A stretch of 64,000 bases of DNA from Sphingomonas sp. 28-66-16 (GCA_002281485.1 NCGF01000012.1:23919-87918); one strand, 5' to 3'. Counted from the stretch's first letter, positions 36,096 to 46,016 are shown. The notes: generated by a model not told the origin, from the letters alone. Numbers and translations: made by a program.

Positions 36096-36324
36096 TATTA
36101 TCAATTGCCCCCATTTGATGTGCAAAATGTGCGATTCTTTGATGAGAAACGCAACAAAATTTCTGTTAGCTTTCGACAATGTTCAGATCGGACCTAATCC
36201 GGCGTGAACGTCGCGTTGGCAGCATCGATCGGCTCGGGGGCTAATCGGGATCGGGCTGGTCAACCTGCCGATAAGGAAATGGGAGGGATGCCCGGAGGCG
36301 CTGGATCAGCACGAAGGGGGCATC

Positions 36325-39300
36325 ATGGGGGACGACGGCGAGCTGCGCGGCTTTGGCCTGGCAGGGGGAAATCTTGAAAGTGCGATGATCGGATCGGCGC
36401 GGTGTCGCTGGCTGCTGTCGGCAGCCGCCATCCCGTTGTTGATCGGCGCCACCGCCGCCCAGGCAGCGACCGCGCCGTCGCCGCCACCGGCACGCGCGCT
36501 GGCGGCCACCGCGCCCGCCGAGGAGCCCGTGGCCGATGAAGCCGCCGGCGACGACCAGACCGCCGCGGAGAAGGAGGCGGAGATCGTCGTCACCGGGTCG
36601 CGCGTGGTCAGAAACGGCTACAATGCGCCAACCCCCGTCAGCGTCGTCACCGAAAAGGAAATCAAGGCCGAAGCGCCCGCCAATATTTCCGATTTCGTCA
36701 ACACCCTGCCCTCGGTCCGCGGCAGCTCGACCGCCGCCAACTCGAACGGCTCGCTCAGCAACGGTCTTGCCGGGGTGGCCTCGGTCAATCTGCGGTCGCT
36801 CGGCGCGCAGCGAACGCTGGTGCTGTTCGACGGGCAACGCTCGGTCGCCTCGGCGACGAGCGGCGTGGTCGACGTCAACACCTTCCCGCAGGCGCTGATC
36901 GAACGCGTCGAAATCGTCACCGGCGGCGCCTCTTCGGCGTACGGATCGGACGCGGTGTCGGGCGTGATCAACTTCATTCTCAACAAGAAATATACCGGCT
37001 TCAAAGCCGATTACGAATATGGCGTCACCACCTATGGCGACGGGCCGAACCACAAGATCTCGCTGACGGCCGGGACCGGCTTTGCCGGCGGCAAGGGCCA
37101 TATTCTGGTCAGCGGCGAATATTTCAAGCAGGACGGTATCCAGTCGATCGACCGCGCCTGGAACGATGCCGGCTTCTTCCAGATCGACAACCCGGCCTAT
37201 AGTGCCGGCGCCTGCACCGACAACAACGCGGCGACCCCGTGTGTCCCGGCGCGGCTTATCCAGAGCGGAATCGGCACCAGCCAGTTCACCGCGGGCGGGC
37301 TCGTCAGCACCGGGCCGCTGCGGGGCCTTTATTTCGGGACGCGAAACGCCAACGGCATCGCGACGACCAATACGCTCAACTTCGGGCCGACCAACGGGCA
37401 ATGGATGGTCGGCGGGGATTATCTGATCACCCGCGACGGCCATCTCGGCAGCGCCACCCTGCTCCCGTCGGAGCTGCGCAAGAGCGCCTTCGGCCGGATC
37501 AGCTATGAGGTATCGCCCGCGGTCGAAGTCTATGGCCAGTTCGCCTATACGCTCTACAACGGCCAGAGCTTCTACCAGCAGACGCCGACCACCGGCGTGG
37601 TGATCCAGCGCGACAACGCCTATCTCCCTGCCAGCACGGTCGCAGCGATGGTCGCTGCCAACGTCACCTCGATCCAGATCGGCACGAGCAATGCCGGTAT
37701 CCCGCCGCAGGGCAGCGACAATACCCGTGAGGTTTTCCGCTATGTCGTCGGCGCCAGTGGCGGCTTCGGGTTGATCGGTGCCGACTGGAAATGGGATGCC
37801 TATTTCCAGCGCGGCATCACCAAGACCGCAGAGTTGCTCACCAACGCCTGGAACGTCAGCAAGCTCGCGCTGGCGACCGACGCGGTGTTCGCGCCGGCGG
37901 GGAACGCGGCCGGCGTCGCGGCGGGCACGATCATCTGCCGTTCGCGGCTGACCCCGGCAAACGTCAACAATGGCTGCGTGCCGATCAACCGCATCGGCAT
38001 CGGCGCCGCCGATCCGGCCGCGCTCAACTATATCTTCAACGGCGGCAACCAGCCGCTGCGCAACCAGACGCTGCTGCAGGATGTCGCGGCGGTCAATTTC
38101 TCGACCAACAACCTGTTCAACAACTGGGCCGGGCCCGTATCGCTGGCGTTCGGCGGCGAATATCGCCGCGAGTCGGTCGACGGGGCCGTCGATCCGCAAT
38201 TCAACACCGGCTGGATCTACGGCAACTACCGCGTCACCACGGGCAGCTACACCGTCAAGGAAGGCTTTCTCGAGACGGTGTTTCCGCTGTTCAAGGGCGC
38301 CGATTTCAACGGCGCGTTCCGCTTCACCGATTATTCGACCTCGGGCAGCGTGACGACGTGGAAGGCCGGCGTCACCTGGCAGATCATCGCCGACCTCAAG
38401 CTGCGCGGCACCTATTCGCGCGACATTCGCGCGCCCAATCTCGGCGAATTGTTCGCCCCCGGCACCGCGCGGACCAACACCGTCAACGTGCCGTTGCCCA
38501 ACGGCACGATCCGCGCCGATCAGTTCACCGAAGCCACCGTCGGCAATACCGGTCTCGCCCCGGAAATCGCCAAGACCTGGGGCGTGGGGCTGGTGGTGAC
38601 GCCGGGCTTCCTCCCCGGCTTCGCGATGTCGCTCGATTACTACAACATCGCGCTTGGCGGCGCGATCAACTCGCTCACCGCGCAGACGACGGTGCAGCTT
38701 TGCTACGAACAGGCCAATGCCGCCGCCTGCCGGAACATCACCACCACCGGCGGCCGCGGCGTGACGACCGCAGGACTGGTGATCACCGGGATCGAGCTCA
38801 AGCCGATCAACTTCGTCACGATCGAATCGCAGGGCATCGATTTCGAGGCGAGCTATCGCCGACCGCTGTTCGGCGGAACGATGCAGCTGCGCGCGCTGGT
38901 GACCAAGGCGATCAGCCTCTACACCGACAACGGCATCGATTTCCCCACCCAGGCGGCGGGCCAGAATTCGGGCAGCGTGCCTTCCTGGACCTATCGCCTG
39001 ACCGCCGGCTACGACACCGGTCCGTGGGGTTTCCAGCTCGTCGGGCGCGGGATCAGCGGCGGCGTCTATGACAACAGCTTCATCGTCTGCGACACCAACT
39101 GCCCGGTCTCGACCGTGCAGAACCGGACGGTCAACCGCAACGACATCGCAGGCGCCTTCTATCTCGATCTGCAGGCCAACCGGACCTTCCAGCTCGGGCC
39201 GGTCAAAGCGCAGGCGTTCGTGTCGATCCGCAACGTGCTCGACACCGATCCGGTGCTCGTCGGCAACGGCCCGACCGGCAACAATACGCCCGCCTATCCG

Positions 39301-39369
39301 CAGACCAACCGCAACCTTTACGATGTGCTTGGTCGCGTGTTCCGGATGGGCGTGCGCATCGCCTATTGA
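36325..39369 (+). CDS. TonB-dependent receptor
   Basis: An outer-membrane receptor of about 1014 residues. A signal peptide lies after an internal Met (MIGSARCRWLLSAAAIPLL, start alternative at 36385). The plug begins near EIVVTGSRVVRNGYNAPTPVSVV (TonB-box region), with DFVNTLPSVRG, TLVLFDGQRS and EIVTGGASSAYGSDAVSGVINFILN. The beta barrel follows and ends VFRMGVRIAY. It imports an unknown substrate with energy from TonB. The next gene encodes an exported M20 amidohydrolase, which suggests the substrate contains an amide or peptide bond. The start at 36325 has AGGGGG 4 bp upstream. Confidence 0.93.
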   Translation: MGDDGELRGFGLAGGNLESAMIGSARCRWLLSAAAIPLLIGATAAQAATAPSPPPARALAATAPAEEPVADEAAGDDQTAAEKEAEIVVTGSRVVRNGYNAPTPVSVVTEKEIKAEAPANISDFVNTLPSVRGSSTAANSNGSLSNGLAGVASVNLRSLGAQRTLVLFDGQRSVASATSGVVDVNTFPQALIERVEIVTGGASSAYGSDAVSGVINFILNKKYTGFKADYEYGVTTYGDGPNHKISLTAGTGFAGGKGHILVSGEYFKQDGIQSIDRAWNDAGFFQIDNPAYSAGACTDNNAATPCVPARLIQSGIGTSQFTAGGLVSTGPLRGLYFGTRNANGIATTNTLNFGPTNGQWMVGGDYLITRDGHLGSATLLPSELRKSAFGRISYEVSPAVEVYGQFAYTLYNGQSFYQQTPTTGVVIQRDNAYLPASTVAAMVAANVTSIQIGTSNAGIPPQGSDNTREVFRYVVGASGGFGLIGADWKWDAYFQRGITKTAELLTNAWNVSKLALATDAVFAPAGNAAGVAAGTIICRSRLTPANVNNGCVPINRIGIGAADPAALNYIFNGGNQPLRNQTLLQDVAAVNFSTNNLFNNWAGPVSLAFGGEYRRESVDGAVDPQFNTGWIYGNYRVTTGSYTVKEGFLETVFPLFKGADFNGAFRFTDYSTSGSVTTWKAGVTWQIIADLKLRGTYSRDIRAPNLGELFAPGTARTNTVNVPLPNGTIRADQFTEATVGNTGLAPEIAKTWGVGLVVTPGFLPGFAMSLDYYNIALGGAINSLTAQTTVQLCYEQANAAACRNITTTGGRGVTTAGLVITGIELKPINFVTIESQGIDFEASYRRPLFGGTMQLRALVTKAISLYTDNGIDFPTQAAGQNSGSVPSWTYRLTAGYDTGPWGFQLVGRGISGGVYDNSFIVCDTNCPVSTVQNRTVNRNDIAGAFYLDLQANRTFQLGPVKAQAFVSIRNVLDTDPVLVGNGPTGNNTPAYPQTNRNLYDVLGRVFRMGVRIAY

Positions 39370-39423
39370 TTGTTCGGCGGGCACGGCCGCAGCGACCGTG
39401 CCCGCTCCAAGGGGAGAGAATGA

Positions 39424-41013
39424 ATGAACCGATTGCAGAAATATGCCGCCACTGCCGTGCTGACGAGTGCGGCGCTGGCGATGCCCGGCGGGCCCGCTTT
39501 CGCCCAGGCTAAGCCGGCGCTCAAGGCCGAGGCGATCGCCGGCGTCGATGCCCGCGCCAAGCTCGTTCAGGAAATGGTCGATTCGATCTTCAGCTTTGCC
39601 GAGCCGGGATTCCAGGAATTCAGGACCTCCGAGTATATTACCGCGATCCTCGAGAAGAACGGCTTCAAGATCACCAAGGGGGTCGCCGGAATCCCCACCG
39701 CCTGGACCGCGACCTGGGGTGAGGGCGGCCCGATGATCGCGCTGGGCAGCGACATCGATTGCCTGCTCGGCCTGTCGCAGGTGCCGGGATCGCCGACGAT
39801 CAAGCCGCTCGTGGTCGGCGCGCCGGGCCACGGCGAAGGCCATAATTCGGGCATGCCGCTGATCGTCGCCGCCGCACTCGCCGCCAAGGACGTGATGGTC
39901 AAGCACGGCATCAAGGGCCGGCTGATGATCTGGCCCGGGGTTGCCGAGGAATTGCTCGCGACCAAGGCCTTTTATGTTCGCGCCGGGCTGTTCAAGGATG
40001 TCGATGCGTCGATCTTCACCCATGTCAGCAATGATTTCGGCACGGCGTATGGCGAGCTTGGCAACAACGGACTCGTCTCGGTCGAATACAGCTTCCACGG
40101 CAAGACCTCGCACGCCGCCGGCGCGCCCTGGGCCGGGCGGAGCGCACTCGACGGCGTCGAGGTGATGGACATGGCGTGGAACATGCGCCGCGAGCATCTG
40201 CCGCTCACCCAGCGCTCGCATTATGTGATCACCAATGGCGGCGGCCAGCCCAACATCGTGCCGGGCGAAGCCGCCGTCTGGTATTATTTCCGCGAACGCA
40301 CCTTCAAGTCGATCGCCGATCTGTACCAGACCGGCAACGAGATCTCCGAAGCTGCCGCCAAGGCGACCGGCACCACGGTGACTCGCAAGGTGCTCGGCTA
40401 TGCCGCGCCCAATTTCGCCAACAAGCCGCTCGCCGAGGCGGCCTATCGCAACATCAAGGCGGTCGGCATGCCGAAATGGAGCGCCGCCGACCAGGCCTTT
40501 GCCAAGGCGATTCAGGAGGCCAACGGCCTCAAGCCCCAGCCGCTGAAGAGCGACATCGGGGCGCTATCGACCCCCGAGACGCGCGGCGTGTCGCAAGGCG
40601 GCGGATCGGACGATATCGGCGACATCATGTGGGCGGTGCCGACGATCACGATCCGCTATCCCTCGAACGTCCCCAGCACGATCGGTCATAACGTGACGGC
40701 GGCGATCGCGATGGCGACGCCGATCGCGCACAAGGGCGCGGTGGCCGGCGCCAAGGCGGTGGCGATGACGGTGCTCGACATGATGACGAGCCCGAAACTG
40801 CTGGCGGACGCCAAGACCTATTTCAACGACGTCCAGAAAAAGACCGACACCTACGCCCCGGTGCTGACGGCCGAAGACCAACCGGCGATCCATCTCAACG
40901 AGAAGATCATGGCCGAGCTTCGCCCGCAGATGGAGAAATATTATTACGATCCAAGCAAATATGGCAGTTATCTCGAACAGCTTGGCATCGCCTATCCGCC
41001 GGTGACCAAATAG
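39424..41013 (+). CDS. Exported M20 family amidohydrolase (AbgB-like)
   Basis: A 529-residue protein with a signal peptide (MNRLQKYAATAVLTSAALAMPGG...AFA). M20 metal-binding elements are GHGEGHNSGMPLIVAAALA, PGVAEELLATKAF (Glu-Glu base), SVEYSFHGKTSHAAGAPW and GGSDDIGDIMWAVP. The overall pattern matches p-aminobenzoyl-glutamate hydrolase subunit B (AbgB) type enzymes, which remove glutamate or an acyl group from an amide. It is probably periplasmic. It follows the TonB receptor gene by 54 bp and is likely co-transcribed. Confidence 0.9.
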   Translation: MNRLQKYAATAVLTSAALAMPGGPAFAQAKPALKAEAIAGVDARAKLVQEMVDSIFSFAEPGFQEFRTSEYITAILEKNGFKITKGVAGIPTAWTATWGEGGPMIALGSDIDCLLGLSQVPGSPTIKPLVVGAPGHGEGHNSGMPLIVAAALAAKDVMVKHGIKGRLMIWPGVAEELLATKAFYVRAGLFKDVDASIFTHVSNDFGTAYGELGNNGLVSVEYSFHGKTSHAAGAPWAGRSALDGVEVMDMAWNMRREHLPLTQRSHYVITNGGGQPNIVPGEAAVWYYFRERTFKSIADLYQTGNEISEAAAKATGTTVTRKVLGYAAPNFANKPLAEAAYRNIKAVGMPKWSAADQAFAKAIQEANGLKPQPLKSDIGALSTPETRGVSQGGGSDDIGDIMWAVPTITIRYPSNVPSTIGHNVTAAIAMATPIAHKGAVAGAKAVAMTVLDMMTSPKLLADAKTYFNDVQKKTDTYAPVLTAEDQPAIHLNEKIMAELRPQMEKYYYDPSKYGSYLEQLGIAYPPVTK

Positions 41014-41117
41014 CGACGCCTGAATTGAACGGGGGACGCGTTCGGCGCACGCGTCCCCCGGTGGCGAATCTGCCGCTCCCTCGCTACTATCGGGGCTCCA
41101 CCATCGGAGCCTTCGCC

Positions 41118-41954
41118 ATGCCGTCACCAAGCCCTTGGGAACATCATCGCCAGTCCGGGATCGCCGACGATATCGATTTCGAGATCAAGGGCCAGGAGTT
41201 GCAGTTCGTCGAGATCGAGCTCGATCCCGGCGAGAGCGCGGTCGCCGAGGCCGGCGCGTTCGTCTGGAAGGATGCCAGCATCGGCATGACGACGGTGTTC
41301 GGCGACGGCAGCGCCGATCAGGGCGGCGGCTTCATGGGCAAGCTGCTCGGCGCGGGGAAACGGCTGGTGACGGGCGAAAGCCTGTTCACCACGGTCTTCA
41401 CGCACAATGGCGTCGGCAAGGCGCGCGTCGCCTTCGCCTCGCCCACCCCCGGCGCGATCCTGCCGCTCAAACTGTCCGATTATGGCGGCACACTGATCTG
41501 CCAGAAGGACGCCTTTCTGGCCGCGGCAAAGGGCGTGTCGATCGGGATTGCCTTTCAACGCCGGGTGATGACCGGGCTGTTCGGCGGCGAAGGCTTCATC
41601 ATGCAGAAGCTCGACGGCGACGGCTGGGTGTTCGTCCAGATGGGCGGCACCGTCGTCGAGCGTGACCTGCGCGCGGGCGAGCAGTTGCACGTCGATACCG
41701 GCTGCCTGGCCGCCTATACGCCCGGCGTGGAGTTCGATCTGGTGACGGCCGGCGGGGTACGCAGCGTGCTGTTCGGCGGCGAGGGGCTGTTCTTCGCGCG
41801 GCTGACCGGGCCGGGCAAGGTATGGATCCAGTCGCTCCCCTTCTCGCGTCTCGCCGGGAGGATGCTGGCGGCGGCCGGCCCGCGGGGCGGCCAGAATCGC
41901 GGCGAGGGATCGGTGCTCGGCTCGCTCGGGGACTTTATCGGCGGGAACGAGTAA
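41118..41954 (+). CDS. TIGR00266 / AIM24 family protein
   Basis: A 278-residue protein with the AIM24-like repeats: IKGQELQFVEIELDPGESAVAEAGAFVWKDASIGMTT, FTTVFTHNGVGKARVAFASPTPGAILPLKL, GVSIGIAFQRRVMTGLFGGEGFIMQKLDGDGWVFVQMGG and GVRSVLFGGEGLFFARLTGPGKVWIQSLPF. Function is unknown in bacteria. The start at 41118 (MPSPSPWEHH) is chosen over an extension that runs through the preceding intergenic region. It ends 9 bp from the convergent otsA stop. Confidence 0.9.
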   Translation: MPSPSPWEHHRQSGIADDIDFEIKGQELQFVEIELDPGESAVAEAGAFVWKDASIGMTTVFGDGSADQGGGFMGKLLGAGKRLVTGESLFTTVFTHNGVGKARVAFASPTPGAILPLKLSDYGGTLICQKDAFLAAAKGVSIGIAFQRRVMTGLFGGEGFIMQKLDGDGWVFVQMGGTVVERDLRAGEQLHVDTGCLAAYTPGVEFDLVTAGGVRSVLFGGEGLFFARLTGPGKVWIQSLPFSRLAGRMLAAAGPRGGQNRGEGSVLGSLGDFIGGNE

Positions 41955-41963
41955 CGGCGCCTC

Positions 41964-43343
41964 TCAGCGCGCAACCGGCGCCTCGGCGAGCGCGGTCGTG
42001 AAGCGGCTGCGCCACCAGATCACGTCGTGGTTGCGAACATTGTCGAACATCGGCTGCCAGCGCGCGATCCGCTCGTCGCGCGACATCGCCAGCGCGCGTT
42101 CGATCGAATCGGCGAGTTCGTCGGGGCTATAGGGATTGACGAGCAGCGCCTGCGGCAATTGCATCGACGCGCCGGCAAAGCGGGAGAGGATCAGCACGCC
42201 CGGATCGGCGGGGTCCTGCGCGGCGACATATTCCTTGGCGACGAGGTTCATGCCGTCGCGCAGCGGGGTCACCAGCCCCACCCGCGCCGCGCGATAGACC
42301 CCGGCCAGAACGTCGCGCGGGAAGCCCTGATTGACATAGCGCAGCGGCACCCAGTCGATATCGGCGAATGCGCCGTTGATCCGGCCTGACAATGCGTCGA
42401 GCTGGGCGCGGATATCCTGATAGCTCTGCACCGTCGCGCGCGACGGCGGCGCGATCTGGAGCAGGAACACCTGCGAATGGGCGTCGGGTCGGGACTCGAG
42501 ATAGCGCTGATAGCCGTTGAACCGCTCCTCGAGCCCCTTGGAATAATCGAGCCGGTCGACCCCGACGATCATGCTGCGGCCGATCGAGCTTTCGACCATG
42601 CGACGATGCGACGCCCTGGCGGCGTCGCCGTTGGCGCCGGCGATGAATTCCTGCGCATCGATCCCGATCGGGCAGGCGATCGCCCGGATCGTGCGTCCGC
42701 CGACGGTGATGAAACCATCGTCGCCGATCGACCCGCCCATTTCGCGAACGACATAGTCGTGGAAGGTTTCGAGCCATTCCTCGGTCTGGAAACCGAGCAC
42801 GTCATAGGCAAACAGCGCCTCGACCAGCCTGCGATGGTCGGGCAGCGCGGTCAGCAGCCGGGTCGGCGGCCAGGGGATGTGCAGAAAGAAGCCGAGCCGG
42901 TTCTTGATCCCTTGCTGGCGTAGCACCCAGCCGAGCGGGATCATGTGATAATCATGCACCCAAACGAGGTCGTCGGGCTCGATATAGGGCCCGATGATGC
43001 CGCCGAAGACGCGATTGACCCGCTCGTAACCACCCTGAAAGTCGCGCTCGAATTCGGTCAGGCCGAGCCGGTAGTGAAACAGCGGCCAGAGCGTGCGGTT
43101 GGCGTATCCCTCATAATATTCCTCGACGTCCTGCTCGGGCAGGTCGATCGTGGCCGACGTGACCCCGTCGAACGTCTCGAAGCGCGGCGCGCCCGTCTCG
43201 CCGGCCTCGCCCGACCAGCCGAACCAGATGCCATCGGCCTCGCGCAGCGCGGCGGTCAGCGCGACGGCCAGCCCGCCCTGCGCGCTGGGCTTCTCCGCCG
43301 TCGGCGCCGACACGCGGTTTGAAATCACGATCAGACGACTCAT
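41964..43343 (-). CDS. otsA: Trehalose-6-phosphate synthase
   Basis: A 459-residue GT20 glycosyltransferase that joins UDP-glucose and glucose-6-phosphate. RLIVISNRVSAPTAEKPSAQGGLAVAL at the start, VWVHDYHMIPLGWVLRQQG, FFLHIPWPPTRLLTALP and IVGVDRLDYSKGLEERFNGY are diagnostic, as is TPLRDGMNLVAKEYVAAQ near the donor site. The start at 43343 overlaps the GH15 stop (ATGA). It is the last gene of an otsB-GH15-otsA operon. The length is typical (about 460). Confidence 0.96.
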   Translation of the reverse strand: MSRLIVISNRVSAPTAEKPSAQGGLAVALTAALREADGIWFGWSGEAGETGAPRFETFDGVTSATIDLPEQDVEEYYEGYANRTLWPLFHYRLGLTEFERDFQGGYERVNRVFGGIIGPYIEPDDLVWVHDYHMIPLGWVLRQQGIKNRLGFFLHIPWPPTRLLTALPDHRRLVEALFAYDVLGFQTEEWLETFHDYVVREMGGSIGDDGFITVGGRTIRAIACPIGIDAQEFIAGANGDAARASHRRMVESSIGRSMIVGVDRLDYSKGLEERFNGYQRYLESRPDAHSQVFLLQIAPPSRATVQSYQDIRAQLDALSGRINGAFADIDWVPLRYVNQGFPRDVLAGVYRAARVGLVTPLRDGMNLVAKEYVAAQDPADPGVLILSRFAGASMQLPQALLVNPYSPDELADSIERALAMSRDERIARWQPMFDNVRNHDVIWWRSRFTTALAEAPVAR

Positions 43344-45136
43344 CGCACCGCACTCCATGGTTTGCTGAGCAGGACCGCGCAGTTGATCAGCCCGACCAGC
43401 GAATAGGTCTGGGGATAGTTGCCCCAGAGTTCGCCGGTGACCGGATCGATATCCTCGGACAGCAAGCCGGCGGGGGTGAGCCGGGTCAGCATCTCCTCGA
43501 ACAGCACCCGTGCATCGGCATGCCGCCCGGTAAAGTGCAGCGCCTCGATCAGCCAATAGGTGCAGACGTTGAACGCGGTGTGGGGGACGCCGAAATCATC
43601 CTCGCTCGCGTAGCGCAGCATGTAGGAGCCGCGCCGCAGCCCCGCCTCGACCGCCTTCAGCGTGCCGCAGAAGCGCGGATCATCGGGGGCGAGGAAGCGC
43701 AGATCGAGCAGCTGGATCAAGCTTGCGTCGAGATCGTCACCGTCGAAGGTCGCCGACAGCGTGTCGGGCTCGGCGCGCCACGCCGCCGCTTCGATCCGGG
43801 CGCGCATGCGATCGGCGCGATCCTGCCAGAAGGTCGCGCGATCGCCGAGCCCGAGCACCGTTGCGGCATTGGCGAGCCGGTCGCACGCCGCCCAGCACAT
43901 CGCCGCCGAATAGGTGTGGACATGCGCCTTGGTGCGCAGCTCCCACAGCCCGGCATCGGGCTGGTCATAGCGCGCCCAGGCGCGTTCGCCGATCGGCTCG
44001 AGCGCCTCGAAATCGGCGACCCCTGCCATCCGGAACAGGCGATGATCGAAGAAAGCCTGCGCATTGGAGAGGATGATCTGGCCGTACGCGTCGTGCTGGA
44101 CCTGATCATAAGCCTGGTTGCCGACCCTGACCGGCCCCATGCCGCGATAGCCGGCGAGCCCCGGCGCCTCCCATTCGGTGAGCGTCGCCTCGCCACCGAC
44201 CCCGTAGAGCGGCTGGATGTGGCCGCCCGCCGCATTGTCGACGATGTTGCGCAGATATTCGAGATAGCCTTCGAGCACATCGAGCGCGCCGAGCCGGTTG
44301 AGCGCCTGGATCGTATAATAAGCGTCGCGGATCCAGCAGTAGCGATAATCCCAGTTGCGTCCTGAATCGGCGTGTTCGGGGATCGAGGTCGTCATCGCCG
44401 CGACGATCGCGCCGGTTTCCTCATGCTGGCACAGCTTGAGCGTGATCGCCGATCGGATCACGGCTTCCTGCCACTCGTGCGGCGTCGCCAGCCCCCGCAC
44501 CCAACGGCGCCATTCGTCCGCTGTGCGATCGAGCATGCCGTCGAGCGCGGCCGCGATGTCTTCGCTGAAGCTCTCGTCGGGGCCGAGAAAGAAATGCAGC
44601 GGCCGCTCGACCCGGAACAGCCGTTCGTCCTCGATCCACCCGACCGGCGCGGTGGTCGACAGCCGCAGCACGCTCTCGTCGAGCAGATAGCGGATGTGGT
44701 TCGATCCGCGCGTGTGCCGGGCGGCCGCGCTCCCCCACGACCGCGCCGGGCGGAGCCGGATGCGGACTCGCGGCGCACCGGCGACCGGGCGGACGATCCG
44801 GCAAAACGCCGTCGGACGGTACATTCGGCCGCTCCGCTGGAAGCGCGGCGAGAAATCGATCACCTCGATCGCGTTGCCGTCGCCGTCGACGTGCCGCGTC
44901 ACCAGGATCGGGGTGTTGCGGCGATAGGCCTGTGTCGTCTGGCTAACGCCCTCGAGATCGATTTCCCAAAAGCCGTAGGCGCCGTCGGCAGCGGGTGGCG
45001 CGGTATCGAGCAGCGACGAGAAGGCCGGATCGCCATCGATTCGCGGCAGGCACCCCCAGACAAACCGCCCCGAGCGATCGACCAGCGCCGACACCTGGCA
45101 ATTGCCGATCGGCCAGAGATCGAGCGTCGCGGTCAC
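43340..45136 (-). CDS. GH15 glycoside hydrolase (glucoamylase/trehalase-like)
   Basis: A 598-residue cytoplasmic protein with the GH15 (alpha/alpha)6 barrel. It begins with an N-terminal beta domain (LDLWPIGNCQVSALVDRSGRFVWGCLPRID...FSSLLDT). RNWDYRYCWIRDAYYTIQALNRLG is the family core, with catalytic glutamates expected near PLYGVGGEATLTEWEAPGLAGYRG and LLSEDIDPVTGELWGNYPQ. The start is GTG at 45136, overlapping the otsB stop (GTGA). Sitting inside the otsBA operon, it probably splits trehalose or a related glucoside, or trims maltooligosaccharides. Confidence 0.9.
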   Translation of the reverse strand: MTATLDLWPIGNCQVSALVDRSGRFVWGCLPRIDGDPAFSSLLDTAPPAADGAYGFWEIDLEGVSQTTQAYRRNTPILVTRHVDGDGNAIEVIDFSPRFQRSGRMYRPTAFCRIVRPVAGAPRVRIRLRPARSWGSAAARHTRGSNHIRYLLDESVLRLSTTAPVGWIEDERLFRVERPLHFFLGPDESFSEDIAAALDGMLDRTADEWRRWVRGLATPHEWQEAVIRSAITLKLCQHEETGAIVAAMTTSIPEHADSGRNWDYRYCWIRDAYYTIQALNRLGALDVLEGYLEYLRNIVDNAAGGHIQPLYGVGGEATLTEWEAPGLAGYRGMGPVRVGNQAYDQVQHDAYGQIILSNAQAFFDHRLFRMAGVADFEALEPIGERAWARYDQPDAGLWELRTKAHVHTYSAAMCWAACDRLANAATVLGLGDRATFWQDRADRMRARIEAAAWRAEPDTLSATFDGDDLDASLIQLLDLRFLAPDDPRFCGTLKAVEAGLRRGSYMLRYASEDDFGVPHTAFNVCTYWLIEALHFTGRHADARVLFEEMLTRLTPAGLLSEDIDPVTGELWGNYPQTYSLVGLINCAVLLSKPWSAVR

Positions 45137-45876
45137 AGCGCGGCGAGCCAGGCGCGCGCGGCGGCGACATCGGGCAGCCGGTACGCGGCGGCGGTCACGC
45201 GCGGGGGGCCGACCAGGATGCCGGCGCCGTCCGCTTCGGTGCAAAAGGCAAGCCCGGGCTCGTCGGTGACATCGTCGCCGAGAAACACCGGCCTGTGCCC
45301 GGCAAAGGGCGGTTGCGCCATCAAAGTGGCGATAGCGGTGCCCTTGTCGTGCCCTGCGGTGCGGATCTCGACCATCATCTTGCCGGTCTGGACGATCAGG
45401 TCGCCGGCCTCGGCGGCTTCGGCGGCGATGCGCCGCGCGGCGGCTTCGAGGCCCGGATTCTGTCGATAGTGAATGGCAACCCCCAACGTCTTGACTTCGA
45501 TGACTATGCCCGCTTCGTGGCCGATCGCCGCCCTGACGATCGCCTCGACCCGATCGAGCGCCGCGGGCCTGCCCGGGGAACGCACCCCGGAAGGCCCTGC
45601 CCTGATCTCGGCGCCGTGGCTGCCCACCAGCGCCAGATCATCGGCCAGCGCACCGACCAGCGCCTCGAGTTGGGCGACCGAGCGGCCACTCACCAGCGCC
45701 ACCCGCCCCGGCAACCGCGCGGCCAATCGCGCCAGCAGCGCGGCCAGCGCAGCGTCAACCGCCACCCCGGCGGGGTGTTCCATCAATTCGACCAGCGTCC
45801 CGTCGAAATCGAGAAACAGGGCCATCGTGCCGGCGTCGAAACGCGGCGGCTGAGAAGGGGGCGAGGCGTTCGGCAT
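45133..45876 (-). CDS. otsB: Trehalose-6-phosphate phosphatase
   Basis: A 247-residue HAD-superfamily phosphatase. The catalytic DxDGT motif is in LFLDFDGTLVEL, followed by LVSGRSVAQLEALV, VGSHGAEIRA, GHDKGTAIATLM (motif III lysine) and FLGDDVTDEPGLAF (motif IV aspartates). It removes phosphate from trehalose-6-phosphate. It is the first gene of the leftward operon and overlaps the GH15 start. Confidence 0.95.
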   Translation of the reverse strand: MPNASPPSQPPRFDAGTMALFLDFDGTLVELMEHPAGVAVDAALAALLARLAARLPGRVALVSGRSVAQLEALVGALADDLALVGSHGAEIRAGPSGVRSPGRPAALDRVEAIVRAAIGHEAGIVIEVKTLGVAIHYRQNPGLEAAARRIAAEAAEAGDLIVQTGKMMVEIRTAGHDKGTAIATLMAQPPFAGHRPVFLGDDVTDEPGLAFCTEADGAGILVGPPRVTAAAYRLPDVAAARAWLAAL

Positions 45877-45976
45877 GCCCGATTGCTACACGCCATCGCC
45901 AGCGAAGGCAGCCCCTTAAGCGGGGAATGTTGGAGTTCCCACCCCGCTGGACCCAGGGCCGGCATTCGGCTATATA

Positions 45977-45990
45977 GTTTCATATGTTAC
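45977..45990. promoter_or_regulatory. Imperfect palindrome upstream of hppD
   Basis: GTTTCATATGTTAC is an imperfect inverted repeat around CATATG in an AT-rich patch (TATATAGTTTCATATG), 27-40 bp before the preferred hppD start. It could be an operator or -10 region for tyrosine-catabolism control. The regulator is not in the window. Confidence 0.3.
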
Positions 45991-46016
45991 CATTTGCCGC
46001 CACGGAGACTCCTGCC

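Noticed and set aside
36241-40221. A 1326-residue open frame on the minus strand across the TonB receptor and amidohydrolase genes
   Set aside because: It is the antisense shadow of high-GC genes. Its translation is rich in Arg, Asp and Gly with no domain, while the plus strand has clear TonB and M20 motifs.
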